Assembly: GCF_000004075.3 (NCBI RefSeq)
Contig: NC_026659.2
Coordinates: 558,001 to 622,000 of the forward strand
Reading direction: 5' to 3'
Origin: Cucumis sativus
Taxonomy: Eukaryota > Streptophyta > Magnoliopsida > Cucurbitales > Cucurbitaceae
DNA: 64,000 nucleotides
The position numbers were made by a program, and so were the translations under genes. Shown piece after piece: positions 41,958 through 54,696 of this stretch (its first letter is position 1; each line of letters opens with the position of its first letter). A model generated the notes under the pieces. The model was not told the origin of the DNA. It saw nothing but the letters and a program-made list of their open reading frames with translations, and made no database searches.

Positions 41958-44900
41958 CTACCTCCTATCAGCACCTGTTCTAGACATATCAAATAAATGC
42001 ACCAGTCACTCCAATAGCTCTACTTTAAGAACTTGGAACTTCGTGGTTATCTAATTCTCAATTGTACAGTTTAGTTTAGCGATTATCTAAAACTGAAATG
42101 CTCCACCCCTCAAATCTTTGTGCCAACCCATTTCGATGGTATCACCCTGTACTTAATACAATATTTGGAAGACGAAAAATGCGGGATATTTAATTCTCAA
42201 CTAGTTATCGCCTATTTTAATCAACCAGCACCCAGCCTTTGTACTTCAAATATGATATTACCATCGTTAAAGACAATTTCCTCTAAGGATATTAAATGAT
42301 TAACACAAAACTTACTTGTGAATCTGGGCGATGAACCGTTGCCAGTTAATACTGTCACCAAGTTTCTTTCTTGGCCTAGCGATAAAATTTCTTGCACTCT
42401 TTCCGGCCAATCTGAATTCAATCTTCTAGCAAAGTCTTCTACTTCCCTGCATCCACGAGAACGACCAACTTAAATGGTAACCAAAAGAAGTTCATTTCGA
42501 GGACGACTCCTGTCAGCTATACTACACACTACTGGAAAATATGATTCTGACTTCAGTACGACAGCAGAAGACTAGTAAGTAGTAGAAGAAGAATAACAAT
42601 TTTTTTCACAAAAAAAATATTGTCAACTGAGGTTATTGTACAACACTTGCCCAACTGCTGAATGAATTTTTTTGAAGAAAGGGTTCAGTACAAAATTCAT
42701 TTGGCATATCTAACCTATCAAGTTCCTCTTTCATAGCAGGATCTAGATCATCATAAATATCAGCATCATCGAACTCAATCTTTGATGAATACATGGCAGC
42801 TGCTGAATCCTGTGATTTCACAGTTCTACTCGGAGATGCCCCCAAAATCTGGTTAAACTCGTTATTCTGGCAACAAGAAGGAAGAGCATCCAACTCCTAA
42901 ACAATATAAGATAGCAGAGTTCAATTATCAGAGCTACTTCTGATGGGGAAAAGGGAAGTTTTTATCAGACAAAAGGCACATATTTAGACAGACCAAAAAC
43001 AAAAAACTACGCACAGATACAAACCTCTATTTTATCATGGTTCCCATTTTCATTGGTGGTTGAAGAAGAATCCTTCTGTTGATCTTTTCTCCTCCGATTT
43101 TTCTTTTTGTTTTTGTTTGTTTTAACTGCCTTTGAATCTGCATGTGGAAAAATGGTTGTTGAATTACAAATAATAAATAAGAGACTTCTAGCATTGAAAA
43201 TTTCAAAAGGGCAAAGATCGGTAGCAACTTGTTTACAGGTATTTTGTTGCAAAATCTTAGAGATTGCAAAACCACACTTGAGAAAAGCAAGCAAATAAAA
43301 TTCAAGGTGCAATACAAAATCTATAGGATCAAAATAAAAAGACAGCCCAGTTAGAAGTTCCATGAAATGAGAGAGAGAGCAAAAGCAGGTGAATAATTCT
43401 CAAGTACCTCCATCTCCTCCATTTATAAAAGACAAAAGGTCATCCACTGATCTATCATCCACACGCTCCTCGATCTCAACATTCTGAAAGTTGTGAAAAT
43501 GACATGGTAAAGAACTAATGGAGGATTAAAATTAATAACACAACCCAAGGTCAGATCAAGTATACAACTCAGAGCCTTAGAAAGTGCTAAAAACAAGGAA
43601 GTGAACAAAGAAGCAAAACACATAGATTTTGGGATCACTATAGGCTCTTTTGATCTTGTGATTTTTTTTCTTATCAGAGATTACATAAATCCTCTTTCTC
43701 CAGTATTTTATTATTTTTTTCCAAAGAACTAGCCTCCTGTCACATCAGTATTGTTTCCCATTAAAGAAAAGGTAATGCACCTTCAGTTTCTCTCTTTCTC
43801 TTAATTCTTTCCTCTTCCGTGCATATAATCTATTTAAGAGCCGAATGCGTGGATCATCTGTTATGTTTCGTAAGGGCTCCAGCTTTTCCTCCTGTAGAAT
43901 TAAATCTGAGTGAGACATTTAAACTGAATATGTGGGTGTGTTTGTGTTGGGGTCTGAGTGTGTGTGTGTGTGTGTAGGACACACCTCTGTGAGATCATCA
44001 GGTAGATGAAATGTCTCCCTTATCTCCTCTGGAGTCTTTCCTTCAATAATTCGTGCAAGTGCTCGACTAGTTAGATCAACCAAAGGTTTCAATTGGAGAC
44101 TGTCAGCAGCAGACGTCAACTCACACAGCTTTTTCGTATCCATGCGAATGAATTTCTCATCAAATGTTTTACGCTCCTGAGGCAAAGAACATCCCATACT
44201 CATTTGTAAAACGACTACTGAGTTGTCCATAAGTAACATCATCCATTCAATCTCCACAGCTCCATAACAGATGACAGTGGTTAAAGGTCAGAACAGGTTC
44301 AGAGATATACTGACCTTATTGGAGCGACCTGGTACTTGATGAAACCTGCAATAGTCAAGAATTAAACCTAATATAGCTGGATTCACTCGCTGTGGAAGAG
44401 ATATTGCATAATTTTTGGAGGATCCCATCCCTGTTTGTAGTATTTCCCGACAAATCATTGGGCAAAACATAGCAACCTCTTCTTCAACTTGTTGTATTGA
44501 GCCATCAGCAGTTTGAAGCCAGATGTAAGACTTCATCTGGCAAAATCAACATTCCACAAGAGAATCAAGCAACAAATAATGAAGTGGTTGATGCAGCAAC
44601 TTCGAGAAGTGTTGAATTTTCCTATAACTATTCCCAACTGTACCCTAATCATAAAACTCATAAAATGATCTTCTAAATCCATTAGATATATCATGCAAAG
44701 GGTGTGGGTGAGGTAAAAAAAAAAGTCCAGGGAAAATTTTGCGCCTTGGCCTAAAGCCAAGATAGTTCTTTGAACTTGGTATAAATTTATAAAGATTAAA
44801 ATCCTACTTTAGTCCATGTACTTTGTTTTTCGTTCATTCAGTGCCTGTAATTTTTGTTATAGTATTTATGCCTGCATATATTGAACTCTATTGTATAGAA

Positions 44901-45525
44901 TGAAATAAGGGAGTTCTCTCATATTTTGCTCTAACTTTCACATGATATCAGAGCCCATGAGCTCAAATGGGTATTCAGTCCAATAAAATGAAAATGAGAT
45001 TTGATCAAGATTGGTGAACCCAAAGAGGCACCATCTCGAGGAGGCCATGTAGAGACGTTGAGAATCCCACATTGAAAAAACCAAGGGGACTCACACTCCT
45101 TTTAAGATAGATGACCACTCCTCTCATTGCCGATTAGTTTTAAGATGGAATCTCATACTATCAACATGTTTTAACTTTTGTTCCTTTTGGTCTTATACTT
45201 TCAAAATGTCTAATTTGGACTTTGTACTTCTAAAAAGTACCATTTTGATCCCTAAATTTTACACAAAATAGAAACCCTATTCTTAACAATACAAATTTAA
45301 GGCTACATTTTAAAAAATTTAGGGAATGGAGCCGCGTGCTAGAATTTCAATTGGAAAAAAAAAAAAAAAACAGTTTTTAAAATTACAAGAACCAAAATAG
45401 ACACTTTCAAAGAACAAGAACCAAAATGAATCAAAGCTTAAAGTATAATTGTTAGAAATAGTATTTAAGCCATTCATAAAGCAATGTACCTCTGGTTTGA
45501 CTACCGCCATAGCACTTTCAGACAT
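41958..45525 (-). CDS. ASK21: SKP1-like protein 21 (SKP1 domain plus C-terminal extension)
   Basis: Nine coding exons on the minus strand: 45525-45490, 44536-44315, 44176-43985, 43891-43781, 43483-43408, 43137-43025, 42896-42715, 42446-42316 and 41974-41958; 359 aa, against about 351 for Arabidopsis ASK21. It begins MSESAMAVVKPEMKSYIWLQ. Residues to about 150 are the SKP1 fold (BTB/POZ-like, then the dimerisation domain with RMDTKKLCELTSAADSLQLK and IIEGKTPEEIRETFHLPDDL). SKP1 bridges cullin-1 and F-box proteins; ASK20/21 differ from canonical SKP1 by the long tail seen here, with SVDDLLSFINGGDG, a basic block KTNKNKKKNRRRK and a coiled EELDRLDREVEDFARRLN segment. The last 17-base exon (ending SADRR) is the least certain join; reading through the preceding donor gives a stop at 42221 instead. 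Introns contain a TRIM-like fossil and a hAT MITE. Confidence 0.88.
44943..45166 (+). mobile_element. TRIM-like LTR element fossil in ASK21 intron 1
   Basis: A primer-binding-like site (TGATATCAGAGCCCATGAG, resembling the initiator-tRNA-Met site TGGTATCAGAGC) at 44943 is followed by about 100 bases of internal sequence with no coding capacity, then a terminal repeat of about 108 bp at 45059-45166 that starts TGAGAATCCCACATTG and ends CTATCAACA, i.e. TG...CA. The order primer site, short spacer, terminal repeat fits a terminal-repeat retrotransposon in miniature. Broken and incomplete; it looks old. Confidence 0.45.
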
Positions 45526-47830
45526 CTGATGTAGCACTTTGCGGTTGCCGCACACAAATGAAGGTCACGTTAGCAATTATCACTCTCTTTGAAGAATAAT
45601 AGCATAAGCCTTTTGAACCTCTTGAAGGTATTAGGGAATCATATAGAAATAAAAAATCTACTTCTTCAAGGTCCTAACTTGACCTTGTTGAGATTCGCAA
45701 CTCTTTATCAATACTGCCAATGTGGATAAAAAGGTGAACCCATACAAACATGTCTCTTATTAATGCTAGAAGTTTAGAGAGCTAGCGGCACTACACAGAA
45801 GGGGCTTGCAACCAAGGACTGGCAAATAGCCAAAAAACCTGAGTTCAAAAGAAATAAAAGCAAGCATTATTAGAAAGATACACAAACTATATATCCACCT
45901 CCCGTCACATGAAAAGACATACTAGATTATACTTGTAACATGTCAAAATAAAAGAACATGACATACCTTGCACACAAGAATTTGTGTTCATCAGAACAAA
46001 GCACCATTTCATAAAAAAAAAAATAAGCACAAAGCATTAGGGGTGAGCATGATAGACCAAAAAACTGAGCTGACCGAACAAAATGAAGTCAATTGGGGTC
46101 AGTTTTGGAAAGTTCCAAATCGAGAATTTCCAAAAAGTATTTTGAGGTTGGTTTGACACTTTACTAAACCAACTATGGTCGGTTCGAGCCGACCGACCGA
46201 TGACCACCCCTGCAAAGCACCATGTCTCAGATAAATAAAATAAATAAACTCTGGTTCAATCAATTTCTTATAAATAAAATAAGATAAAATAAATTTGATT
46301 TATTTTATAAAATTTCTAGTTTGAGACAATGTCGTGACTCTAAGGTAATAAATAGGCGGTTGGAGTGGAGGATATGACAAAACTTCCAACCCATAAAATG
46401 GTACACCAAAAATAATTGTTTATAATTTTGTGATAGCTCAGTTAAGTAGGGATATTAGAGTGAATAAAGGATTAGGGAGTTCCTCCTCAATCCGCCTTTA
46501 GAGAGAAAGGTCATGTCTTGTGGTTTGCAGGAGTGTGAGCTTTGATGTGGGTCTTTTGGAGGGAGAGGAACAACAAAGAGTTCACAAGTGTGGAGAGGGA
46601 CTATAGTGACATTTGATCCTTCGTGAGGTTTCATGTTTCTTTTTGAGCTTCACTTTTGAAGACTTCATGAAATTATTCCCTAGGTAACATTTTACTTAGT
46701 GGAAACTGAAACCCCTTTATTTTAGCAAGGGTTTTGTGGGTTTGGTTTCTTTACACCCTTGTATTCTTTAATTCTTTCTCAACGAAGGTAGTAATTTAAA
46801 ATAATAATAATAATAATATTTTTAAAAATTTTGGGATAAAATATAAAATAATTCGATTCGGTTGAATTACAGGATGAACCTTACAAGTTCCAGCCTTCCA
46901 GGAAGTACTCAATTACTATGGTCAACAGTCAACTACAAATGCAAGCTCAACAACATCCTTCAACTTTAGCCCCATTAATTGCATTATTCTATAATTAAAT
47001 CTAATTATCCATCCAAAATTTTAAACCTAGTCACGAGAGGCTAATCTCAAAGAGAACTGATAAAAACTTCACTCTCAAAATCAAGTGTCAAAAGCAAAGA
47101 ACAAAATACTGATGAAATTTCAAAATTTTTGTGCACTGGCTTACAACAAGAGCACCTTGCATAGATATTTGAAACAACTTCAATAATAATTAGCTACTGA
47201 ACCCCCATTTCTAAATCCTGACCACACTTCAGCCACAACACAGGATACGTTCCAGAAATTCTCGATATTTCTGCATATTTCATAAAACATAGTACATACA
47301 ACAGAAGCCGAGAATATCCAAAAATTTCCGTTGCCCAGATTCCAATTAAGAGAGAACGGAAAAATGTGCCCACTGCAGCTACATGGCACAAACGAACAAA
47401 CTAAAACCACCCAAAAGCAAAAATTCAACACCCATTTCCTCTTTTTCTTTTCATAAAAACAAACAAATCTAATTAATTAGAATAACAAATCGTATCCTAT
47501 CACGACATATTAAAAAATAACAGACTTCATTACCAATGGAACCAACAAAAAAAGAAAAAAAAAAAAAAACTACCAAAACCAATTCGTACCTAAAAACCAA
47601 GCTCATAATCAAAAAACCCCTCTTGAAGTTAATGAGATGAATCAGAATCCCAACCAATAAGAGGTAAAAAGACAAATTAAAAAACGGTAATACACGAAAG
47701 AGCTGGAAACATAGGGAAATGAAACACAAAACATAAATTTGTACCTTGATAATGGAAATGTTGCACAGCAAAGGAAAGATTGGAGGGGAAGAAGGAGGGG
47801 AGTGAAGCTAGGGTTTCAGACAGGCCTCTG
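45526..47830 (-). other. ASK21 5' leader: non-coding exon and 2.2-kb leader intron
   Basis: A minus-strand leader exon from about 47830 down to 47745, ending AAG|GTACAAAT, carries the AAACCCTA telo-box (47809-47816) and a pyrimidine-rich leader. It probably splices to just before the ATG at 45525 (an AG lies directly in front, ACATCAG|ATG, but others are possible). The intron contains the hAT MITE at 46038. Extent of the exon is inferred from composition and the donor. Confidence 0.45.
46038..46212. mobile_element. hAT-type MITE, 175 bp, with 8-bp target duplication
   Basis: The left end is TAGGGGTGAGCAT and the right end, reverse-complemented, CAGGGGTGGTCAT: short inverted ends typical of hAT elements. 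It is flanked by CAAAGCAT (46030-46037) and CAAAGCAC (46213-46220), an 8-bp target duplication with one mismatch, the length hAT transposases make. No coding capacity. Near the right end GTCGGTT and its complement form a local hairpin (about 46178-46196). It lies in the ASK21 leader intron. Confidence 0.75.
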
Positions 47831-49891
47831 TAGATATTCTGCACTTTCAGATTTTTCTTTTTTTTTCTTTTAATTACTATTAATTTTTTAAATTTTTTAT
47901 TTTTCTCTCTTAGGCTTTCAGCTTAACAATTTTGTGTGCGGTTCGTGTTCGGCACGTGAGCTCTATCAACGAAGCTGGCCGCCGCACGTGACGGTAGTTA
48001 GGGTTTCGGGTGGAAGACGAAGTTGCCCCATCACACTTACTCTTCGCCGGAATCTTTTGGGCCGGGTTGCCTTTTTGCGTGGGCCTTCCTCACTGGGGGA
48101 CTACTTTCCCAATTTCTCTTATTTACTTGCTCTAAATTGCAAAATAACTTTTCCAACGTAAAAATTGAATTGGATCCTTTAATTTTTAATAGTGGTACAA
48201 ATTGAACTTCCAAATTATAAAAGTTATATTTCTTTAAGAAAAATAAATCATGTTTACAATTCAACAGATGAATGGTATAAAAAAGAATTTTCTCCTTCTA
48301 ACTTAAACATTGATCACCAAGAACGAGGTTAAGAGTCTATTCCTTGTTTTCTCTATTAGCCCAAGCCCACCGCCTAATGATTGTGGGTAGCAAAATTTGA
48401 TGATCTAAACATAAAACTTAATACAATTGGTATTGTTTTATGCAAGTTTGAGAGCTCCGTTTTTAAATTTGATATTATAATTATAACGAACTGTTTTTGT
48501 TCAAGGAGATAGAATGGAGGAGTGAACCTAAAGTATTACTAAAGGCAGCAAGAAATTAAATTATCCATCTCAAATCAAGGAACTAGCACCTAATATGAAA
48601 AATGAGTTTTAAACTCATAAATTCGGGACATATATCTTAGTTATTTAAAAATTATATATAACTAAAATTCGATTTAAAGGAAAATTATATTTAAAATAAT
48701 TGTTTTTTTATTCTTTTAGATTAAGATGTCAACTCCAATATTCAAATCACAAATTGACTTACTTAGCTTGAAAGTGCTATAAAAATAAATCGACCATTTT
48801 GTTTGAAAGGATTGAAAAAAACTATTTGAATGAATCTTCTAACATTGGATTAATATATAGTAACTAAATAGTGTTATTGCTGTGTGTTTGTTCTCAATCA
48901 TTGGAATTATATGCTTTTAGCATATTAGTCATTAGTCAAATAGTAGTTGTTTAGTTTCAAAAAAGGCAATTTAAAATGGACATAACTTAGAGACTTAAGA
49001 TACACTTTTAGAAATAGTTCATTAAAGAAAACAAACTAGCTTTTCTTTAGATAAAATACATCAAATAGCATTAATTGAGGCCAACAAAATTCATCACATC
49101 CTTGTCAGCTTCCACAATTTGGACAACCCACACCAACCACGGTACTCAATCAATAAATGAGTCATATACTAAATTTTGAGAGAGGGGAATGTAGTTCAAG
49201 AGTTGAGATTACTTACAAAAAAAACCAACTATAAAGTATTGAAAAAGGTAAATAATCGAATAAGTAAATGAGTGAAAAAAGAAGATTAGATTCTAAACCA
49301 TTAGAACATAATGAATTTTGTATTATAAATCGGATCTAAAACATTAAATTCAAACTATAATAATCTTTTGTGGTTTATGGTAATATCTCTAATTCGATAT
49401 CAAGAGAGTAAATCGATGCTTTTATGTAATATATAAACTAAACGAACACGAATTTGAATTTAATTAGGCAGTAGAAGTTTTTTTTTTTTTTTTTGTAAAA
49501 TCAACCCCTCCTATTTTGGTCAAAATTTTAAAAAGTTGCTTAAATCTCCCCAAAAGAACGAATCAAGGTGGTAGCTGAGCAGCTCAATCACGATATGGGT
49601 GTGTTAGAAATGGGTTCTTAATATCGATATCAATAGCGTTTTTTGGTAATTCAACGTTAAATCGAGCAATTATTACTGGCAATTGATATTTCTTGATAGT
49701 TTGTTACAATACAACGTGAATTTGGACACGAGTGTCATGCGCGGAAAGAGGTGGCAGAATGCATGGTTCTTATTAACGCAGTGATTTACCCGGCGGTGGT
49801 TGGTTATTAGAAGCATAAAGTTTCAGGCGAATTTGCAGATTCGGATAAATCCCGATTGGGTTTTCAATTTCTACTCTCTTTAATCGAAGCA
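47831..49891. promoter_or_regulatory. ASK21 promoter and spacer to the first SDR gene
   Basis: The ASK21-proximal 260 bases hold two G-boxes CACGTG (47953-47958 and 47985-47990, 32 bp apart), a telo-box complement TAGGGTTT (47999-48006) and two site II motifs TGGGCC (48058-48063, 48080-48085). Telo-box plus site II is the typical pair in promoters of plant housekeeping and proliferation genes. From about 48150 to 49800 the DNA is AT-rich with nothing recognisable except a T tract near 49478-49494. The promoter of the SDR gene should lie just before 49892. Confidence 0.55.
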
Positions 49892-52800
49892 ATGTGGTTA
49901 TTCAGAAGAAAAGGGCCATCAGGATTTTCGTCTTCTTCCACTGCCGAGGAAGTTACTGATGGAATCGATGGCACTGGTCTTACCGCCATTGTTACAGGTC
50001 CTAATTTACTTAAAGCACTGCTTCATTTTATGTTTTTATGTGAGTTGTGAACTGGGTCTCATCCTAATTTCCCTTTACTACTGTACACCCTTCAATTACA
50101 CATCTCAGTTTCTTGAGTTTGTTTCAGTTTATGCTCATAAATCCTTCTTATGTATTCGAAACTTGTGGGACTTTCGCTTGTCTTCTTCAAGTGTTTCTAG
50201 GAAAAATCTGGTGTGTGATTCGACTTGCAGTACTGAGAGATGGGATTTCATTTATTTTTTTGGTAGCAAAATTACATAGGAAGTACCTCTGCTCTACTTT
50301 CGTAAATACTCGTATTCTTGTAAAAGGAGGTGGAGATCCATGAAAATTTCTGTTAAAAATGGAACTAAAGTTAATGGTATGGCGGTGATGTCCTTGAAAC
50401 GGTGTGAAGTTGTTCAAGTTTCAATTCTTGTTTATATACGAGCAGATTTCTATAGCTATTTTTTAAGCACAGGGAAAAGTTCGAGAGCTATGTTTGTAAT
50501 CTCGTTTTTGTTTTTAGTCCTATTGCTTCTCCTCTTAGCAAAGTTTTCGTACCTTCATATATTTCTATAATAATTTATTTTGGACGGTAGTAGTTCTGCT
50601 TGTTTTACTATAAGCATGTGGGTGAGGATTCTAATAGTAAAGACAGACGACTTTCATTACACTTTTTATTCTACAAACTAAATCAAAAGAACATCTGAAG
50701 ACGAAACATTATGACAAGCAAACTATGGGGACTAAAAGAATATTCTTTAACAAAAGAAAATGTCGGTACGGCTTTTGTCTTCAGATTTCTATTGCTGTAA
50801 GAAAGAGGTTGAGGAAAGAAATTCCAACTGAAAGGTTGTTAGATGATATGACTTATGAGCCATAGTTGTTTGGTTTCTACTTTCTTTGGAAACGAAAGGT
50901 TGATGACTTATTTATATATTTAATCTGCATTCTTAATCCTATTCTACATGTTTTTCTAAGTATGATTGGTGATTAGTTTTACTATTTAAGCAAGCATTCT
51001 CTTGGCTGGATGTTCATTACTCAACACAGGATTAATGCTGAAACTACATTTCTGCAGTTTCCTAAATTTTATTTTGTTTTTGCTTTGGAACCAAACTTTG
51101 CTAGTTGCTCTTTTCAAAATACTAGCCTCTTATTCTTGCTGATGTTACAGGAGCATCAAGCGGTATTGGCTCTGAAACTGCACGTGTTCTCGCATTACGT
51201 GGAGTCCATGTCATTATGGGTGTTAGGAATTTAGAAGCTGGTAGAAATGTCAGAGAAACCATCGTGAAGGAGAATCCCTCTGCAAAAATTGATGCCATGG
51301 AGTTAGATCTTAGCTCCATGGTGTCTGTAAGAAAATTTGCCTCAGATTACCAGTCGTCTGGGTTTCCACTTAACATCCTCATGTAAGAATTGATAGCCAT
51401 TAAGTGTGTTCACCAGTTTGTATTTGTATTGATTCACTGCTTATTTATCTCTCCTGCTAGTTGTGGATTTACTTGCCATGATATGTAGCTTATCCAATTG
51501 ATGAAGATGTAGGACAAGTTGGTGATTCTTTTTCATCTATTTTCTTTCTTTGGTGTGGAAGTAACAATGCAGGAATAATGGCAACCCCTTTTGGACTTTC
51601 AAAAGATAACATAGAGGTGCAATTTGCGACAAACCACATAGGTAAGTTTATGTGATAGATCATTTATTGCATAATGAAAACTTCTAATCTCTGTGAACTT
51701 GCGGGAAGATGTACGCGATACACTCTAGACCATTGGCACATCTAGAGTTTTGTTAATGGATATGGAAAACAAACAACTTGTTATGACTTGGCATGAGGCT
51801 GGGAAATTGAGGTTGTGGCCATGGGGAGATTTGGCAGTAGGCCTTGCTTAGCTTTAGGAACTTCTGTTTATTGCATCAATATATTGGCTGCTACCCGGAG
51901 ATACTCTTATACCAACTTTCATTATGCTGGATTTGTTTCTTATTCTCTGCCTGTAGCTTATGTGATTTTCATGTAAAAAGATATGTCTTGTTATTTGTCT
52001 TCCTCTGTATCTTTCTCTCATGTTCATAGCAAATAAGATCTCCTTTCAAACAAAATCATGTTTCCTTTTTCTGAAAATAGAAAGGATGGATAGTTCCTTG
52101 GTGTACACCAACTATATGGAACTTAACGTATTAATTTTCTGCGAATAGTTATTTCTGATCTGATTTATACTTTGAGTCCATGCAGGCCATTTCCTTTTGA
52201 CAAATCTACTTTTGGAAAATATGAAGAAAACTGCCGCTGAAAGTAAGAAAGAAGGAAGAATTGTAAATGTCTCCTCTGAAGCTCATCGTTACACATATCC
52301 TGAAGGCATCCGATTCGATGGAATTAATGATGAATTAAGGTAAAAAAATTTAAGCATACAAAAGTAAGAATGGAATGAGTTTTTGTTGTTTGGAAGCATT
52401 GTTTGAGAATTGGGAATTAAGTGCTTTGTGGTTCTTTGTTTATCTCCTACCTAAAGGAGGATGACTTGCAACTCCTTGCATTGTCTTGTCTGAAGACTAG
52501 AGACTTAAAGTAGTAACTCAGTTTGGGTATTGTTGCCTTCTTTCTGTTTTCTCGGTATTAAGCCTTGTTATTATTACAAACTCATCTTGACACCTTCAAT
52601 CTACCATCTATAAATATTGTTGAGGATAACGTGTGTGTGTGTGTATAATATATTCAATCTACCCTCTATTAAGAACTTTGATAAAATATCAAATGTTTGC
52701 CTATCAACTTAAGTTTGATAAAAGATCATTTGTTCATGTAAAGTTTGATGGTTGTTCTAATTCTCTCATTGTAGGTATAACAAAATGCAGGCTTATGGCC

Positions 52801-54696
52801 AGTCAAAGTTATCTAATATTCTGCATGCCAATGAACTTACCAGACGTTTCAAGGTTAGAGTACTTCTCTTGTTGATGAAAATAAAAAACCAAAATTGAGA
52901 GACAAAAAACAACAAATCTTGAATGGCACAAGATGATAAATTTGAGTTCAATCAGTGTCTTCCGAATTTATAACTTTTCTTCACTGTCCAAAACTTCGTA
53001 AATCCTATTATTACTTCTCTACCCTAACGTCCTTATGGGCTTCGAGGACATCCGATAAAATTGGAATGGTATTTACTGGAATGTCTGATAGAGATGTTCT
53101 TGTAGGGAGGTATTTATGTGCTTCATTGAGATCAGGAGCTCATTTTGTTGACTTTTTGGTTTACAGTTTCGTTCTTTTTTCTCCTTTTGTTTACCGAGGA
53201 TGGTTGTGGCAAACCATTTAATTTTGGTGGTTTCTTCTTGTACAGGAAGAAGGTTTAAACATAACCGCAAACTCACTCCACCCGGGGATAATCACCACAA
53301 ATCTTTTCCGACACTTCAATTATGGCAATGGTAATAGCTTAGGTTTTGTTTGATAGTCATTTGATTTTGGATTTTTGTTTTTGAAAATTGTATTTGTTTC
53401 TAATTTTCACAATTTTTTTACCATGCTTTTCACCTTATCTAAGTAAATATTAGAATTCTTATCCATATTCAGAAAAGAAAAATTTATATACTTCTAGTTT
53501 TCAAACTTTGGCTTGAATTTGAAACCACTGCAACAGAGGAAAGATATAGGTTTTTAAGCTTAATTTTTTAAAACTAAACACCAATTGTTATCAAACAATG
53601 TATAGTTTTTAATATCACAGTAAAGAAATTGGGAAGAAACTAGCAGATTTTTTAAGAAATCATTCTCATTCTTAATTTAGCTGAACTTGATATCTCATAC
53701 CACATTGATGTTCTTACTACTGCATAGATGAACCTCTGCTGATATTTTCTCTGTTTTTTTTTTTTTTTTTTTGTTCTCAAATGGATTCATTTCTTAAGTT
53801 CTTGTGATTTTCTTGCTTCTTTTTACCATCTTTTTTGTTTGACAATTTCTTTCTACACGACTCTTAAATGCAGTGGTTGATCAGTTCAGTAGACATCACT
53901 CTTGAAAATATTTTCCAAGAATTTTACTAATCCAATATTTATGTTCTACGATAACTATCTTCTACATTAGGAAATAGCTTCTATTCAACAAAGCGTTTGT
54001 TTTCCTTGCAGGTATAGTAAACACCGTCGGCAAAATCATGTTTAAAAATGTTCAACAGGTGAGCTTCATGCTGTCGCCTCTACTTTACCGTGGTTTTCAA
54101 AAACTGAGATATCATCCTCATTAGTGAGGACTTTGGACAAAATTTACTTATTCAATATACTTTTAAATGGAACTTCAACTACGTGCATGGCTTTAAATGA
54201 GATATCATCCTCATTAGTGAGGACTTTGGACAAAATTGACTTGTTCAATATACTTTTAAATGAAACTTCAACTACGTGCATGGCTTTACTAATATTGAAA
54301 CGATCGATATGTTTTGGGGTATGTTGTTGCTGTTAAACCATCAATTAGTTTATAATTCTTCCATGATTCCTTATTTTGATCTGCAAATAGGCTTGTGCCA
54401 TGTGTACGTTTTTTTTTTTCTTGTTCTCATTTTAGGTTTTCATATATTGTAATTAGCTGTTTTCCATCATATTCTCTCCCAATTTTCTCTCCTTTTTCTA
54501 TAGGATTTTATTTGTTAACACAAGTCTGAATTTGCAGGGTGCAGCAACAACCTGCTATGTGGCATTGCATCCACAAGTAAAGGGAGTGAGTGGTGAATAT
54601 TTTATGAATAGTAACGTACACAAGGCAACCCAACATGGCCAGGATATGGACTTGGCTAAGAAACTTTGGGAGTTTACCACCAATTTACTCAAATAA
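49892..54696 (+). CDS. Short-chain dehydrogenase/reductase, TIC32-like (tandem copy 1)
   Basis: Eight exons: 49892-49997, 51151-51382, 51562-51641, 52186-52339, 52775-52853, 53246-53330, 54012-54058 and 54538-54696; 313 aa, all GT-AG. Classical SDR fold: cofactor motif TGASSGIG at 35-42, NNAG at 114-117, catalytic Ser in VNVSS (169/170) and Tyr198/Lys202 in YGQSK, all intact, so an NAD(P)-dependent oxidoreductase is expected. The N-terminus [20 protein letters not shown] matches the TIC32/retinol-dehydrogenase-like plant subgroup. TIC32 of Arabidopsis and pea is an NADPH-binding, calmodulin-binding component at the chloroplast inner envelope; whether this copy has that role cannot be read. 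A 93-bp tandem duplication lies in intron 7. The second copy follows 845 bases downstream. Confidence 0.92.
54106..54287 (+). repeat. Intronic tandem duplication, about 93-bp unit
   Basis: Two head-to-tail copies (54106-54198 and 54199-54287) start GAGATATCATCCTCATTAGT and end CTACGTGCATGGCTTTA, differing at only a few bases. They lie inside intron 7 of the first SDR gene. The near-identity implies a young duplication. Confidence 0.9.
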
